Shown here: piece by piece, positions 19,110-29,510 of the stretch | Numbering within the stretch: position 1 is the first letter of the stretch | Layout of the letters: each line of letters opens with the position of its first letter | Assembly (NCBI GenBank): GCA_902509965.1 | Contig: CABWZP010000003.1 | Coordinates: 1 to 64,000, forward strand | Origin: an uncultured SAR86 cluster bacterium | Lineage (GTDB): Bacteria; Pseudomonadota; Gammaproteobacteria; Magnimaribacterales; D2472 | Length of the DNA stretch: 64,000 bases | Direction: 5' to 3' | Made by a program: the position numbers and the translations under genes | Notes under the pieces: generated by a model | Database searches by the model: none | What the model was told of the DNA's origin: nothing | What the model saw: the letters and a program-made list of their open reading frames with translations, nothing else

Positions 19110-21932
19110 TTATTTTAAAATTTCTTTCAGGTACGTTCCTGTATAGGACTCTTTAACCTTTGATACTTCTTCTGGGGTTCCTTCAGCAACGATGGTACCT
19201 CCCTCGCTCCCACCTTCTGGTCCAAGATCAATAACCCAGTCCGCTGTCTTAATGACATCAAGATTATGCTCAATAACTGCAATTGTATTACCTTGAGATT
19301 TTAATCTTTCGAGAACCTTTAATAGTAACTCTATATCTGCAAAATGAAGGCCAGTAGTGGGCTCATCTAATACAAATAGAGTCTTACCTGTACTTCTTTT
19401 TGATAACTCTTTAGCAAGTTTAATTCTTTGAGCTTCACCTCCGGAGAGTGTTATAGCTGACTGCCCTAATGTTATGTAGCCCAAGCCTACATCAGATAAT
19501 GTTGATAATTTTTTCTTAATTGTTGGAATTGCATCAAAAAACTCTAAACCCTCCTCAACTGTCATATTTAAGACTTGGCTAATATTCTTATTTTTAAATT
19601 TGATATCTAAAGTTTGCTCATTATATCTCTGACCATTGCAGACATCACAGAGCACATATACATCTGCAAGAAAATGCATCTCTACTTTAGTAACGCCATC
19701 TCCTTGGCAAGCTTCACACCTTCCGCCTTTAACATTAAAACTAAATCTACCTGGTTTATATCCTCGTGATTTAGCTTCAACTGACTCAGAGAAAAGATCT
19801 CTAATATAAGAAAATAGTCCAGTATAGGTTGCTGGATTTGATCTAGGAGTTCTTCCTATGGGTGACTGGTCGATACTGATTACCTTATCTAAGTAGTCTA
19901 AACCTTCTATTTTTTCACAGTTAATCTCTTTTGTTAGCTTTGCTTTATTTAACATAAAGGAAGTTATAGGGAGTAGTGTTTGATTGATTAAGGACGATTT
20001 TCCAGATCCTGATACACCAGTTATACATGTAAATAAACCAATAGGAATATCAACTGTTACATTCTTTAAATTATTTTCAGAAGCATTTATTATAGAGACA
20101 AATTCTTTACCTGGTTTAGTCCGTTTTTTTGGAACAGTTATACCTTTTTTGCCAGATAAGTATTGTCCCGTTATAGATTTTTTATTATTTAATATATCGT
20201 CTATAGTGCCAGATGCACATATCTCTCCTCCATGCTTTCCAGCACCAGGTCCAATATCAATTATATGATCTGCACTTCTTATAGCTTCTTCATCATGCTC
20301 AACAACTATAACCGTATTACCAAGATTTTTTAGATGATTTAGCGTTTTTATCAGCTTAGAATTGTCCCTTTGATGAAGGCCAATAGACGGCTCATCAAGA
20401 ACATAGGTAACCCCAACTAATCCAGATCCTATTTGACTAGCAAGCCTTATTCTTTGAGCTTCACCGCCTGATAATGTTTCAGCGCTTCTTTCGAGAGTTA
20501 GATAATTTAACCCAACATCAGATAAAAAAGACAATCTTTGAACTATTTCCTTTAAAACTCTTTCAGCAATTTTTGCTTTCGAACCAGTTAACTTCATGTT
20601 TTTCATAAATGCTAATGCATCTGATATTCTTAGATTTGTTATTTCATAAATAGGGGTTTTATTGATATAGACATTTCTTGATTCTTTATTTAATCTAGAA
20701 CCATTACATTCATCACAAGAACTTTTAGACATCAATTTAGCAAGATCATCTCTCATATATTCTGAGTCTGTCTCTTTAAATCTTCTTTCAGTATTAGGGA
20801 TAATTCCTTCAAATCTATGCCTTCTAACTATTTTACTTCCACTTCTGAATCTATGAGAAAAATCAATTTGCTCTTTAGATCCCCATAATAAAATTCTTTT
20901 TAATTCTTCAGGATACTCTTTCCAAGAAGTATCAAGACTAAATTTATAATGTTTAGCTAAACATTTAAGTTGATGATAATAAAATCTATTTCTTCTATTC
21001 CATTTTTTAATTGCACCATTACTAATGGAAACATCTTCATCGGGTATCAACATTTTTTCGTTAAAGTATTGAATAACTCCAAGACCATCACATTTACCAC
21101 ATGCACCAAAAGGATTATTAAATGAAAACATTCTTGGCTCTAATTCTGCAATAGAATAGCCACACTGAGAGCATGAAAAATTTGATGAGTGTAACTGATC
21201 AACTTTCGCTGAATCAATAGATTCAATTTTTACTAAGCCATTTGAAAGCCTTAATGCATTTTCAATCGATTCAGAAAGTCTAATTCTATTTTCATCTGAT
21301 AGTTTTATTGCAATTCTGTCTACGACTGCCGATATGTCATGCTTTTTATTTTTTTCAAGGTTAGGAAACTCTTCCATTGGGTACACAACTCCATCAACTT
21401 TAACTCTTACATAACCCTCTTTTCTAAGTTCTTCATATACTCCTAGATGCTCACCCTTTTTTCCTCTTACCAAGGGAGCAAGTATCATGATTTTAGTATT
21501 CTCTTCTATGCGATAAACTTCATCACAGATTTCTGAGACAGTTTTTGCTCTCAGTTCTTCGTTATGATCAGGGCATTTTGGAGTTCCAATTCTTGCATAA
21601 AGCAATCTCAAGTAATCATATATTTCAGTAACGGTACCAACTGTGGATCTTGGATTATGAGATGTTGCTTTTTGTTCAATAGAAATAGCAGGTGATAAGC
21701 CATCAATTTGGTCAACATCTGGTTTTTCCATCAATGATAAAAATTGCCTAGCATAAGTTGAAAGAGATTCTACGTATCTTCTTTGCCCCTCTGCATAAAG
21801 AGTATCAAAAGCTAAAGAGGATTTACCAGAACCTGAGAGACCAGTAATAACAATAATTTTATTCCTTGGAATCTCAAGACTAATGTTCTTTAGATTATGC
21901 GTTCTCGCGCCTTTAATAAAAATACTTTCCAT
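19110..21932 (-). CDS. uvrA: Excinuclease ABC subunit A
   Basis: Damage-recognition ATPase of nucleotide excision repair. 940 residues with two ABC ATPase modules: Walker [10 protein letters not shown] near residue 31 and GVSGSGKSS in the second half. ABC signatures (LSGGEAQRI) occur twice. Zinc modules are visible: CSQCGY...CGKC in the first half and CEAC...CDVC in the second. It is divergent from ssb, as in E. coli, but the 70-bp shared upstream region has no CTGT-N8-ACAG LexA box. Confidence 0.99.
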   Translation of the reverse strand: MESIFIKGARTHNLKNISLEIPRNKIIVITGLSGSGKSSLAFDTLYAEGQRRYVESLSTYARQFLSLMEKPDVDQIDGLSPAISIEQKATSHNPRSTVGTVTEIYDYLRLLYARIGTPKCPDHNEELRAKTVSEICDEVYRIEENTKIMILAPLVRGKKGEHLGVYEELRKEGYVRVKVDGVVYPMEEFPNLEKNKKHDISAVVDRIAIKLSDENRIRLSESIENALRLSNGLVKIESIDSAKVDQLHSSNFSCSQCGYSIAELEPRMFSFNNPFGACGKCDGLGVIQYFNEKMLIPDEDVSISNGAIKKWNRRNRFYYHQLKCLAKHYKFSLDTSWKEYPEELKRILLWGSKEQIDFSHRFRSGSKIVRRHRFEGIIPNTERRFKETDSEYMRDDLAKLMSKSSCDECNGSRLNKESRNVYINKTPIYEITNLRISDALAFMKNMKLTGSKAKIAERVLKEIVQRLSFLSDVGLNYLTLERSAETLSGGEAQRIRLASQIGSGLVGVTYVLDEPSIGLHQRDNSKLIKTLNHLKNLGNTVIVVEHDEEAIRSADHIIDIGPGAGKHGGEICASGTIDDILNNKKSITGQYLSGKKGITVPKKRTKPGKEFVSIINASENNLKNVTVDIPIGLFTCITGVSGSGKSSLINQTLLPITSFMLNKAKLTKEINCEKIEGLDYLDKVISIDQSPIGRTPRSNPATYTGLFSYIRDLFSESVEAKSRGYKPGRFSFNVKGGRCEACQGDGVTKVEMHFLADVYVLCDVCNGQRYNEQTLDIKFKNKNISQVLNMTVEEGLEFFDAIPTIKKKLSTLSDVGLGYITLGQSAITLSGGEAQRIKLAKELSKRSTGKTLFVLDEPTTGLHFADIELLLKVLERLKSQGNTIAVIEHNLDVIKTADWVIDLGPEGGSEGGTIVAEGTPEEVSKVKESYTGTYLKEILK

Positions 21933-22002
21933 AAGTAATAAAATACCGGTGATGATTAAATAAATTTAGGTTAAACTTTACTGATTATTATAAGAGGTAA
22001 TT

Positions 22003-22434
22003 ATGAGCAATGGCGTAAATAAAGTGATATTGATAGGCAATCTGGGTCAAAAACCTGAAATGCGATATACAGCAACCAATTCAGCTGTAGCTAATCTTTC
22101 AATAGCAACTACAGAATCATGGAAAGATAGAGAGTCTGGTGAAATGAGAGACAAAACAGAATGGCACAAAGTCGTTTTTTTTGGCAAGCCTGCTGAAACA
22201 ATAGAAAAATATCTAGACAAAGGTTCTAAAATTTATGTAGAAGGAAAACTTCAAACAAGAAAATGGCAAGATAAAGATGGTAATGATAGATGGACGACTG
22301 AAATTGTTGGCAATCAATTTAATTTCCTAGACTCTCGCCCAAGCCAAGGTGAATCTTCTATGAACCAGTCTAACCCCAGCTCATTATCACAAGGTGACAA
22401 CACCGGAATTTCAGAAGAAGATATACCTTTTTAA
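22003..22434 (+). CDS. ssb: Single-stranded DNA-binding protein
   Basis: Coats ssDNA during replication and repair and recruits partners through its acidic tip. 143 residues: OB fold with [18 protein letters not shown] and [19 protein letters not shown], a short Ser/Gln/Asn-rich linker, and the interaction tail ending EEDIPF. The linker is shorter than in E. coli (178 residues). AGAGG precedes the ATG. Confidence 0.98.
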   Translation: MSNGVNKVILIGNLGQKPEMRYTATNSAVANLSIATTESWKDRESGEMRDKTEWHKVVFFGKPAETIEKYLDKGSKIYVEGKLQTRKWQDKDGNDRWTTEIVGNQFNFLDSRPSQGESSMNQSNPSSLSQGDNTGISEEDIPF

Positions 22435-22446
22435 AAAATTTACCTA

Positions 22447-23319
22447 GTGGAAGATCTTAAGACAATTCATTTTAAAGAAGAAGACTCTATAGGATATATA
22501 ACTCTAAATCGACCTGAAAAATTAAACGCATTTAATTTCAGAATGATGTCTGAAATGCTTAGTGTTTTTGATCATATAGATTCTCAAGATTCAATTAAGG
22601 CTGTAATTATTACAGGCAAAGGAAGAGCTTTTTGTGCTGGTGCAGATTTATCTGCAGGAGCAGATACTTTCAATTCAGAGTTTGATACCTCTGCTAAATA
22701 TGAAGCAGAATTTAGGAGAGATTCTGGAGGAATACTCACCCTTAGAATGTACAACTGTTTGAAGCCTATTCTTATTGCTTGCAATGGAGATGCGGTAGGT
22801 ATTGGAGCATCACTTCAACTCGCTGCTGATATAAGAGTTGCCTCTTCTTCTTGTAGATTTGGTTTTGTTTTTGCAAAAAGAGGTATTGTTCCTGATGCAT
22901 GTTCAAGCTGGTTTTTACCAAGAATTGTAGGAATATCAAAAGCATTAGAGCTATGTTTTTCTGGAGAATTATTTAGCGCTAAAGATGCCTTAAAATTTGG
23001 ACTCGTTAACTATTTGTTTGAGCCATCAGAGTTATTAGATGAAACTAAAAAGATCGCTGAGAAACTCATTTCGAATACTGCACCTGTCTCTGTTGCTCTA
23101 ACCAGACATATGATTTGGGATATGTCTTCTGCACCTAGTCCAGAAGACGCTCATGTTATAGATAGTAAAGCAATTGATTCTAGGGGAGCATCTGAGGATG
23201 CAGCAGAGGGAGTAATGTCATTTCTAGAGAAACGTGAAGCAGAGTATGTCAATAAAATCTCTAGTGATATGCCTTCTTTTTTTCCTTGGAGAAGAAGTAA
23301 ATTCAATAAACTAAAATAA
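22447..23319 (+). CDS. Enoyl-CoA hydratase/isomerase family protein (crotonase)
   Basis: Crotonase-fold enzyme acting on acyl-CoA thioesters. 290 residues from a GTG start 12 nt after ssb. Family marks: LNRPEKLNAFN, the oxyanion-hole block GRAFCAGADLSAG, and NGDAVGIGASLQLAADIRVA, with FGFVFAKRGIVPDACSSWFLPRIVG following. Glu is replaced at some positions that distinguish true hydratases, so the exact reaction is not readable. It lies in tandem with a flavin oxidoreductase gene 15 nt downstream, which suggests lipid or aromatic acyl-CoA breakdown. Confidence 0.85.
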   Translation: MEDLKTIHFKEEDSIGYITLNRPEKLNAFNFRMMSEMLSVFDHIDSQDSIKAVIITGKGRAFCAGADLSAGADTFNSEFDTSAKYEAEFRRDSGGILTLRMYNCLKPILIACNGDAVGIGASLQLAADIRVASSSCRFGFVFAKRGIVPDACSSWFLPRIVGISKALELCFSGELFSAKDALKFGLVNYLFEPSELLDETKKIAEKLISNTAPVSVALTRHMIWDMSSAPSPEDAHVIDSKAIDSRGASEDAAEGVMSFLEKREAEYVNKISSDMPSFFPWRRSKFNKLK

Positions 23320-23334
23320 ACTCATATTTGAAAG

Positions 23335-24414
23335 ATGCTCTTTAATCCATATAAATTAAATAATACTTTATTGAGAAATAGAGTTGTAATGGCACCTATG
23401 ACGCGCAATCAGTCCCCAGGAGGCATTCCCACCGCTGATGTTGTTAGCTACTATGAAAGGCGATCTAAGGCCAAGGTGGGCCTAATTATCACTGAAGGCG
23501 TAGAAGTTAGTCATAAAGCTTCAAGCGCATATCCTAACGTTCCCAGGCTAGATACGCTTGCTGCTAGAGATGGGTGGAAAAAAGTTGTTGAAGGAATTAA
23601 AAATCATAATGGTGCTGTCGTAGCTCAGCTATGGCATTGTGGAGGCTTTAGAAAAGCTGGAATGGGTCCTGATCCCAAAGTTCCTGGGCATACAGCATCT
23701 GGTCTTGTTAGACCTGGTAAAAGAGTTGCTCATGCAATGACTCCACAAGATATCAATGAAACTATTGAAGCATTTGCATCTGATGCGAAATATTGTGAAG
23801 AAATAGGTTTTGATGGAGTTGAAATTCATGGTGCTCATGGTTATTTAATTGATAATTTTTTTTGGAGAGGCACTAACGAAAGAGAGGATTTATACGGCGG
23901 TTCAATTAATAATCGGTCTCAGTTAGCAACCGATATTGTAAAAGCAATTAGATCAAATGTTAGTGATAACTTTATTGTTGGTTTAAGATTTTCACAATGG
24001 AAACAACAAGATTATGAAGCTAAATTAGCATTGTCTCCAGAAAGTCTTAAAAAGGTCATTGGTCCTCCAACTGAAGCGGGTCTAGATTATCTGCATTCAA
24101 GCATGAGAAGATTTTGGGAGAGCGAGTTTGAGGGTTCAAAAGAAAATCTTGCCTATTGGACCAAGAAACTCACTGGTCTTCCTACAATTAGTGTAGGCAG
24201 TGTCGGCCTTGATTCAGACTTTATAGACATGAGTGCTCCAGCATCACCTACAAATATAGATATGGCTATTAGAGATATATCTAATAAAAAATACGATATG
24301 GTAGCAGTGGGTAGAGCACTTTTGGCTGATCATGAATGGGTTATTAAGATGCAAGAAGGAAGAGTTAAAGATGTTATCCCATATACTCAAGAAGCTTTAT
24401 ATAAGCTTTATTAA
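23335..24414 (+). CDS. NADH:flavin oxidoreductase, Old Yellow Enzyme family
   Basis: FMN-dependent TIM-barrel ene-reductase-like enzyme. 359 residues: LFNPYKLNNTLLRNRVVMAPMTRNQ at the N-terminus, AQLWHCGG, and the FMN/substrate block DGVEIHGAHGYLIDNFFW with the following NNRSQLATDIVKAIR. The C-terminal VGRALLADHEW matches OYE phosphate-binding regions. The HGAHGYL variant (OYE usually has HxANGYL) retains both His candidates. Natural substrate unknown. Its TAA abuts the fabB stop as TAATTA. Confidence 0.88.
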   Translation: MLFNPYKLNNTLLRNRVVMAPMTRNQSPGGIPTADVVSYYERRSKAKVGLIITEGVEVSHKASSAYPNVPRLDTLAARDGWKKVVEGIKNHNGAVVAQLWHCGGFRKAGMGPDPKVPGHTASGLVRPGKRVAHAMTPQDINETIEAFASDAKYCEEIGFDGVEIHGAHGYLIDNFFWRGTNEREDLYGGSINNRSQLATDIVKAIRSNVSDNFIVGLRFSQWKQQDYEAKLALSPESLKKVIGPPTEAGLDYLHSSMRRFWESEFEGSKENLAYWTKKLTGLPTISVGSVGLDSDFIDMSAPASPTNIDMAIRDISNKKYDMVAVGRALLADHEWVIKMQEGRVKDVIPYTQEALYKLY

Positions 24415-25623
24415 TTAATATTTACTAAAAATTAAGCTGGCATTAGTTCCACCAAATCCAAAAGAGTTACTCATTACCGAATGGAGCTCTTTTTGAATGG
24501 TTTCTTGATTAATATGTAATCCACTTGCCTCATCAACAATATCATCAATATTGATTGAAGGAGCTATAAAATTATCTTGCATCATCATTATTGAATAAAT
24601 TGCTTCTTGAGCACCAGTAGCACCCAAGGAATGTCCTGTCATTGATTTTGTAGAACTTATAATTGGAGCATCATTACCAAATACACTTTTAATAGCATTT
24701 AATTCTGCAATATCACCAACAGGAGTGCTTGTGCCATGAGTATTAATATAATCTACCTTTCCCCCGAAAATTTTTAATGCTTCTTGCATACATCTTTTTG
24801 CACCTTCTCCTGAAGGAGCTACCATGTCATATCCATCAGAATTCGCAAAATAACCTGTTAATTCCGCAAGAATATTAGCATTTCTCTTTTTTGCATGCTC
24901 TTCACTTTCAAGAATAACAATTCCCGCACCACCTGAAATTACAAAGCCATCTCTTTCTTTATCAAATGGCCTTGAAGCAGTTGCTGGCAAATCATTTCTT
25001 GAGGATGAAAGTGCTCCCATAGCATCAAACATAGAAGAGGATGTCCAATGTTCGTCTTCTGCTCCACCTGCAATGACAATATCTTGTTTTCCGCTTTGAA
25101 TCAGCTCAGCTGCATGCCCTATACAATGGGCGCTTGTTGAACAAGCTGAAGATATAGAATAGTTGACTCCCTTAATTTTTAAAGCTGTTCCTAATATTGC
25201 TGCAACAGTACTACCCATAGTTTTTGTAACAGCATAAGGGCCTATTCTCTTAGGACTTTTTGCTCTAGCAATATCGGAAGCAATAATCTGACTCTGAGAC
25301 GAGGCCCCTCCAGATCCAGCAACTATTCCTGTTTTTGGAGAATCTAAATCATCAGCATTTAAACCTGACATTGATATCGCTTCAAGAGCTGCTAGATACC
25401 CATAAGCTGCAGCATTGCTCATGAACCTTAATAATTTCCTATCTATAAAATTTTCAAGCTCTAGATTAATTGATCCAGATACATGACTGCGAAATCCCAT
25501 ATCAGCATAAGTCGCATTAGTAGAAATGCCAGAGTTTCCCTGTTGTAAAGATTGAATAACTTCAGATTTTGAATTACCTATGCACGAGATAATTCCATAA
25601 CCAGTGATGACTACCTTTTTCAT
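24415..25623 (-). CDS. fabB: Beta-ketoacyl-ACP synthase I
   Basis: Condensing enzyme for elongating unsaturated fatty acids in the cytoplasm. The ORF track extends to 25656 into fabA, but [11 protein letters not shown] at 25623 is the family N-terminus and lies 1 nt after the fabA stop, giving 402 residues. The catalytic triad is visible: Cys in [12 protein letters not shown], His in [12 protein letters not shown] and His in [13 protein letters not shown]. The downstream partner of fabA, as in Pseudomonas, which supports FabB over FabF. Confidence 0.95.
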   Translation of the reverse strand: MKKVVITGYGIISCIGNSKSEVIQSLQQGNSGISTNATYADMGFRSHVSGSINLELENFIDRKLLRFMSNAAAYGYLAALEAISMSGLNADDLDSPKTGIVAGSGGASSQSQIIASDIARAKSPKRIGPYAVTKTMGSTVAAILGTALKIKGVNYSISSACSTSAHCIGHAAELIQSGKQDIVIAGGAEDEHWTSSSMFDAMGALSSSRNDLPATASRPFDKERDGFVISGGAGIVILESEEHAKKRNANILAELTGYFANSDGYDMVAPSGEGAKRCMQEALKIFGGKVDYINTHGTSTPVGDIAELNAIKSVFGNDAPIISSTKSMTGHSLGATGAQEAIYSIMMMQDNFIAPSINIDDIVDEASGLHINQETIQKELHSVMSNSFGFGGTNASLIFSKY

Positions 25624-25624
25624 C

Positions 25625-26143
25625 TTAAAAATTACTTGTGTCCTTAAAAAGGCCAACTTTTAGATTTTCTGCAGAATAAACATGCCTTTCATCAACAAAC
25701 ATTTTTCCGTTTGCAAGACCAACTACAGCACCTCTATTAACTACTCTTTTTATATCTAATTCATACCTAACTTTTTTTGAAGTGGGAAGAACTTGGCCAA
25801 AAAATTTAACTTTTTCAGCGCCTAGCGCTCTTCCTACGCCAGGTAATCCGCTCCAAAGCAAGTAAAAGCCCAGCAACTGCCACATAGCATCAAGCCCTAA
25901 GCAACCTGGCATTACAGGATCGCCTTTAAAATGGACATCAAAAAACCACAAATCAGGATCTATATCAAGATGAGCAATAATCAAACCTTTGCTAAATTCT
26001 CCACTTGAATTATCAATAAGAGAAATATTATCAAACATTAGCATTTCTCTTGAGGGCAACTTTCCATCATCAGGACCAAATAAATCTCCTTCTGAGCATA
26101 GAATTAATTCTTCTTTAGAATATTTACTTTGAGGTTTAAACAT
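25625..26143 (-). CDS. fabA: 3-hydroxydecanoyl-ACP dehydratase/isomerase
   Basis: Makes and isomerises trans-2-decenoyl-ACP, the branch point to unsaturated fatty acids. 172 residues. The active-site segment [24 protein letters not shown] holds the catalytic His and, further along, Asp. Its ATG overlaps the ispB stop (TAATG on the minus strand), and fabB follows, forming ispB-fabA-fabB. Confidence 0.97.
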   Translation of the reverse strand: MFKPQSKYSKEELILCSEGDLFGPDDGKLPSREMLMFDNISLIDNSSGEFSKGLIIAHLDIDPDLWFFDVHFKGDPVMPGCLGLDAMWQLLGFYLLWSGLPGVGRALGAEKVKFFGQVLPTSKKVRYELDIKRVVNRGAVVGLANGKMFVDERHVYSAENLKVGLFKDTSNF

Positions 26144-27105
26144 TATTTTGTTCTCTCGTATGAAAACTTGCTTAAGTTTAACATCTCTTCTCTTACTTGT
26201 TTATTTTCTATTTTATTTGCTAACTTTTTAGATTTTTGAATGTAATTTAATAATAGTTCTTCTGTTTTATGATTTCCTCCAAGAGCTTCAATTTTTTCAA
26301 GAACTATAGATGTATTATATTTAGTTTGAACCCCTAAAAAACTTTGTAAAAATCTCTTATCATTCGTGTCAGCAGCCTTCATCGCAAAATAAAGAGGATA
26401 TGTTATTTTACCTTCTCTTAAATCTTGCAAAGTTGGTTTGCCTATATGTTTAGAGCTTTGAGAATAATCCAACATATCATCTTTAATTTGAAATGCTATT
26501 CCTAAATTTTTAGCAAAACTACTTACATTAGAAATATATTTTTTATCATTCTCATTAACTAAAATGGCTCCACACTTAGCAGAAGCCTCAAAAAGTCTGC
26601 CAGTTTTAAAGTAACTTATTTGCAAGAGCTCATCTAAAGTTACTTCTTTCTTACCAACTAAATCTAACTGTATAAGTTCACCTTTTGAAATATCATTCGT
26701 TGCTTTAGATAATTCGTTAAGTATTTTTAGGTTCGATAAATCAACCATCAGCATAAATGCTTTTGAATAAATAAAATCTCCCATCAGAACTCCATGAGAA
26801 TTAGTCCAAAAATTATTGATTGTTTTAGCTCCTCTTCTAAGAGGAGATTCATCAACCACATCATCATGCACAAGAGTTGCTGTATGCAAGAGCTCTATAA
26901 TTGCAGCAATTTGAACTCTTTTTGAAGTCTTTCTTTTATCTGGAGATGAAGCAATTAGACTTAAAAGTGGTCTCAGCTGCTTTCCATTTTTCTTAAAGAT
27001 ATAATCATATAATTCTTGTATAACGGTCTCGTTAATAATCTCACTCTTAATAAGTCTATTTACAAGTTGCAGTTCTTTTTTATATGAGTTATTTATTAAT
27101 TTCAT
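26143..27105 (-). CDS. ispB: Polyprenyl (octaprenyl-type) diphosphate synthase
   Basis: Trans-prenyltransferase making the quinone side chain. Both Asp-rich motifs are present: DDVVDESPLRRG (first) and DDMLDY (second), with GKQLRPLL and LLHTATLVHDDVVDE. The track starts at 27126, but ATG 27105 has AGGAG 5 nt upstream and gives MKLINNSYKKEL, so it is preferred (320 residues). Divergent from rplU, the classical gammaproteobacterial arrangement, which argues for the ispB assignment; chain length cannot be read. Confidence 0.93.
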   Translation of the reverse strand: MKLINNSYKKELQLVNRLIKSEIINETVIQELYDYIFKKNGKQLRPLLSLIASSPDKRKTSKRVQIAAIIELLHTATLVHDDVVDESPLRRGAKTINNFWTNSHGVLMGDFIYSKAFMLMVDLSNLKILNELSKATNDISKGELIQLDLVGKKEVTLDELLQISYFKTGRLFEASAKCGAILVNENDKKYISNVSSFAKNLGIAFQIKDDMLDYSQSSKHIGKPTLQDLREGKITYPLYFAMKAADTNDKRFLQSFLGVQTKYNTSIVLEKIEALGGNHKTEELLLNYIQKSKKLANKIENKQVREEMLNLSKFSYERTK

Positions 27106-27141
27106 TAGTGCTCCTAATTGCATCAAAATTATACATAACTA

Positions 27142-27170
27142 TTGATAAATTCCTCATTAAAGCGTATATT
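27142..27170 (+). promoter_or_regulatory. Sigma-70 promoter of rplU-rpmA-obgE
   Basis: TTGATA (27142-27147), 17-bp spacer, TATATT (27165-27170), in the ispB-rplU divergent gap. The discriminator TTGCCAC resembles the ACGCCAC after the S10 -10 box. Confidence 0.7.
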
Positions 27171-27193
27171 TTGCCACCTTTAGGAATATAAAC

Positions 27194-27514
27194 ATGTATG
27201 CAGTAATAGAATCAGGCGGAAAACAACACAAAATTGAGGAAGGAGAGTATCTTTCAGTTGATTTATTAAGTGATGAGCCTGGAAAAAAAGTTACCTTTGA
27301 CAATGTTTTGCTCTATGTTGATGATAAAAACGTTGAGATTGGTCAACCATATTTATCAAATGTTAAAGTTACAGCTGAAATTAAAGATGTTGTTAAGGCT
27401 GAAAAGCTTTCCATTTTAAGATTTAGAAGAAGAAAGCATAGTATGAGAAAGGTCGGGCACAGAGCCAGATATTCTCAAGTAGAAATTAAATCAATTAAAT
27501 TAGAGAGTAAATAA
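27194..27514 (+). CDS. rplU: 50S ribosomal protein L21
   Basis: 23S-binding 50S protein. 106 residues: [20 protein letters not shown] and the C-terminal [28 protein letters not shown] precedes the start. The stop shares TAATG with rpmA. Confidence 0.98.
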   Translation: MYAVIESGGKQHKIEEGEYLSVDLLSDEPGKKVTFDNVLLYVDDKNVEIGQPYLSNVKVTAEIKDVVKAEKLSILRFRRRKHSMRKVGHRARYSQVEIKSIKLESK

Positions 27515-27771
27515 TGGCACATAAGAAAGCAGGTGGTTCAAGTAAGAACGGAAGAGATTCCAATGCCAAAAGACTTGGCGTTAAAAGATACGGCGGCCAG
27601 CTTGTAAAAGCAGGAGAAATTCTTATACGTCAAAGAGGAACGAATACTCATCCAGGAATTAATGTAGGCATTGGTAAAGATGATACTTTATTTGCTAAAG
27701 CAGCAGGCGTTGTTCAATTTACTTATAAAGGACCTAAAAGCAGAAAGACTGCTAACGTTATTACTCAATAA
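27514..27771 (+). CDS. rpmA: 50S ribosomal protein L27
   Basis: L27 reaches with its N-terminus into the peptidyl-transferase centre. 85 residues starting [20 protein letters not shown], with [22 protein letters not shown]. No N-terminal cleavable extension of the Firmicutes type. Followed 15 nt later by obgE. Confidence 0.99.
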   Translation: MAHKKAGGSSKNGRDSNAKRLGVKRYGGQLVKAGEILIRQRGTNTHPGINVGIGKDDTLFAKAAGVVQFTYKGPKSRKTANVITQ

Positions 27772-27786
27772 CAGTTTCTTTTTATC

Positions 27787-28812
27787 ATGAATTTTATTGA
27801 CGAGGCCTTTCTCGAAGTTAGGGCCGGGAATGGTGGTGCAGGTTCAGTAAGTTTTAGGCGTGAGAAATTTATACCTTTTGGTGGGCCTGATGGAGGAGAT
27901 GGAGGAAAAGGTGCTGATATAATTTTCAAAGTTAATCTCAATAAAAATACTCTTATAGACTTCAGAAATACTAGAGTCTTCTCTGCCAAAAATGGTAAGC
28001 AAGGATCTGGAAAAAATATGTCTGGTGCTGCTGCTGATAATCTTATTCTTGATATTCCTCAGGGAACTGTAATTTATGATGATGCTTCAAATGAAATCAT
28101 ACTAGATTGTTGTGAAGTAGATCAGTTATATACAGTAGTTAAGGGTGGTGATGGGGGTTTAGGTAATGCTCGATTTAAATCAAGCAGGAACCAAGCTCCC
28201 AGAAAAGCAACTCCGGGTAACGAAGGAGAAGTGAGATTAATTAGATTAGAATTAAAGTCATTAGCCGATGTTGGCCTTGTAGGAATGCCTAATGCAGGTA
28301 AGTCAACGTTTCTAAATACGGTATCCTCAGCAAAACCCAAGATAGGCAGTTATCCATTTACTACACTTCGACCTCATTTAGGAACTATTCAAACTTCTGA
28401 TTCAAGTTATGTTATTGCAGATATACCTGGACTAATTGAAGGCGCGTCAGAGGGAGCAGGATTAGGCACAAAATTCCTTAAACATATATCAAGAACCGGA
28501 CTACTCCTGTTATTTATTGACCTCTATCCCGATGAAAATAATTCAACAATAGATCAAATTAGTGCTTTAAGAGGAGAACTAAAGTCATATAAAGAAGATT
28601 TAACTCAGAAAGAAGCTTGGGTTGTATGCAACAAAATTGATTTATTACCCAAAGAAAAATTAAGTGCATTAAAGATGTCTATTCCTAAAGCAGTAAGTAA
28701 GCTTGAAATAAAAAATGTTTTCTTTATCTCTGCAGCTACAGGAGAGGGAACAAAAGAGCTTTTAAATGCTCTTACAGAGGAAGTTGCTAATATTAAATAT
28801 GATTTAGCCTAA
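27787..28812 (+). CDS. obgE: GTPase Obg (CgtA), 50S assembly
   Basis: Ribosome-associated GTPase linked to 50S maturation and the stringent response. 341 residues: the Gly-rich Obg fold (VRAGNGGAGSVSFRREKF, GGDGGLGNARF), then the G domain with GMPNAGKSTFL, DIPGLIEGASEGAGLG, NKIDLL and SAATGEG. It ends soon after the G domain, without the acidic C-terminal tail of E. coli CgtA. The last 9 nt overlap convergent rpsT. Confidence 0.97.
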   Translation: MNFIDEAFLEVRAGNGGAGSVSFRREKFIPFGGPDGGDGGKGADIIFKVNLNKNTLIDFRNTRVFSAKNGKQGSGKNMSGAAADNLILDIPQGTVIYDDASNEIILDCCEVDQLYTVVKGGDGGLGNARFKSSRNQAPRKATPGNEGEVRLIRLELKSLADVGLVGMPNAGKSTFLNTVSSAKPKIGSYPFTTLRPHLGTIQTSDSSYVIADIPGLIEGASEGAGLGTKFLKHISRTGLLLLFIDLYPDENNSTIDQISALRGELKSYKEDLTQKEAWVVCNKIDLLPKEKLSALKMSIPKAVSKLEIKNVFFISAATGEGTKELLNALTEEVANIKYDLA

Positions 28813-29067
28813 TGCTTTAACAGCTTTATTCAATCTACTCTTATAACGAGCTGCAGCATTTTTATGAATAACTTTTTTTGAAGCAGTGGAGTCAAGGATT
28901 TTTTCAGCTTTTAAAAGGGCTTCCTTTGCTTTAACTGGATCATTAGCATCAATCGAAGCTCTCACAGCTTTGACAGCTGTTCTAGCCATAGATCTTTGCG
29001 CATGTTTAAGCTTATATGTTGCAACATTTTGCTTAGCTCTTTTAATAGTTTGTTTCGAATTTGCCAT
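28804..29067 (-). CDS. rpsT: 30S ribosomal protein S20
   Basis: Primary 16S-binding helical protein. 87 residues, very Ala/Lys-rich: MANSKQTIKRAKQN and the C-terminal HKNAAARYKSRLNKAV, both typical. It overlaps the obgE 3' end by 9 nt in convergent orientation. Its predicted promoter leaves only about 5 nt of leader and no Shine-Dalgarno is visible. Confidence 0.97.
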   Translation of the reverse strand: MANSKQTIKRAKQNVATYKLKHAQRSMARTAVKAVRASIDANDPVKAKEALLKAEKILDSTASKKVIHKNAAARYKSRLNKAVKALG

Positions 29068-29078
29068 AAGTGGAGCGT

Positions 29079-29107
29079 AGTTTAATGATGTAGACCATAT
29101 ATGTCCA
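29079..29107 (-). promoter_or_regulatory. Predicted sigma-70 promoter of rpsT
   Basis: On the minus strand: TGGACA (top 29102-29107), 17-bp spacer, TAAACT (top 29079-29084), followed by ACGCTCC. It lies between the tmRNA 3' end and rpsT. The -35 is 5/6 and the -10 4/6, so support is moderate. Confidence 0.5.
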
Positions 29108-29135
29108 TATTTTTTTAATTATAAATTCCAAGAAA

Positions 29136-29484
29136 TGGTGGAGGCGGCGGGAATTGAACCCGCGTCCGCTAATCCTTCAGCCTAACTTCTACATGCATAG
29201 CTCACCCAATTAGCTTTTTAACTTTTGTGACCCGAGGAGCAGGGTACTAAAGCGAGCTTGATTAAGTTTAACCAAACTGTGTCCAAGCAACACAACTTGG
29301 CTAGACTATGTAATTTGCCGATGCTTCAAACCATAGTCAATTTTTGCATCGGTTAGCATTAAGCTGCTAAAGCGTAGTTGTCGTTATTTGCAACTAAATT
29401 TTTTGTAGTATGTTTTACAAGAATTACCACAATCTTGGCATGCGCTTCGGAGTCCAGTAGAAACGTCGAACCCTGTTCGCCCCC
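29136..29484 (-). ncRNA. ssrA: Transfer-messenger RNA (tmRNA)
   Basis: One-piece tmRNA that rescues stalled ribosomes with SmpB and alanyl-tRNA synthetase. The 5' end GGGGGCGAACAGGGTTCGAC pairs with the 3' end ...CGCCTCCACCA in a 7-bp acceptor stem that includes the G3-U70 wobble read by AlaRS. The T-loop GGGTTCAATTC and an encoded CCA are present. The tag frame at 29391-29359 reads GCA AAT AAC GAC AAC TAC GCT TTA GCA GCT TAA, giving ANNDNYALAA (E. coli: ANDENYALAA). It is about 349 nt long and directly downstream of smpB on the same strand. Confidence 0.97.
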
Positions 29485-29499
29485 ATTACAGGGAGCAGA

Positions 29500-29505
29500 A
29501 TTATA
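29500..29505 (-). promoter_or_regulatory. Possible -10 box for ssrA
   Basis: Minus-strand TATAAT, perfect to consensus, 16 nt upstream of the mature tmRNA 5' end in the 26-bp smpB-ssrA gap. No good -35 is visible inside the smpB end, so co-transcription with smpB is also possible. Confidence 0.45.
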
Positions 29506-29510
29506 CCTTA

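Noticed and set aside
29136-29200. A tRNA-like 3' end (GGGTTCAATTCCCGC...CCA)
   Set aside because: It is the tRNA-like domain of tmRNA, pairing with the 5' end 349 nt away; there is no anticodon arm.
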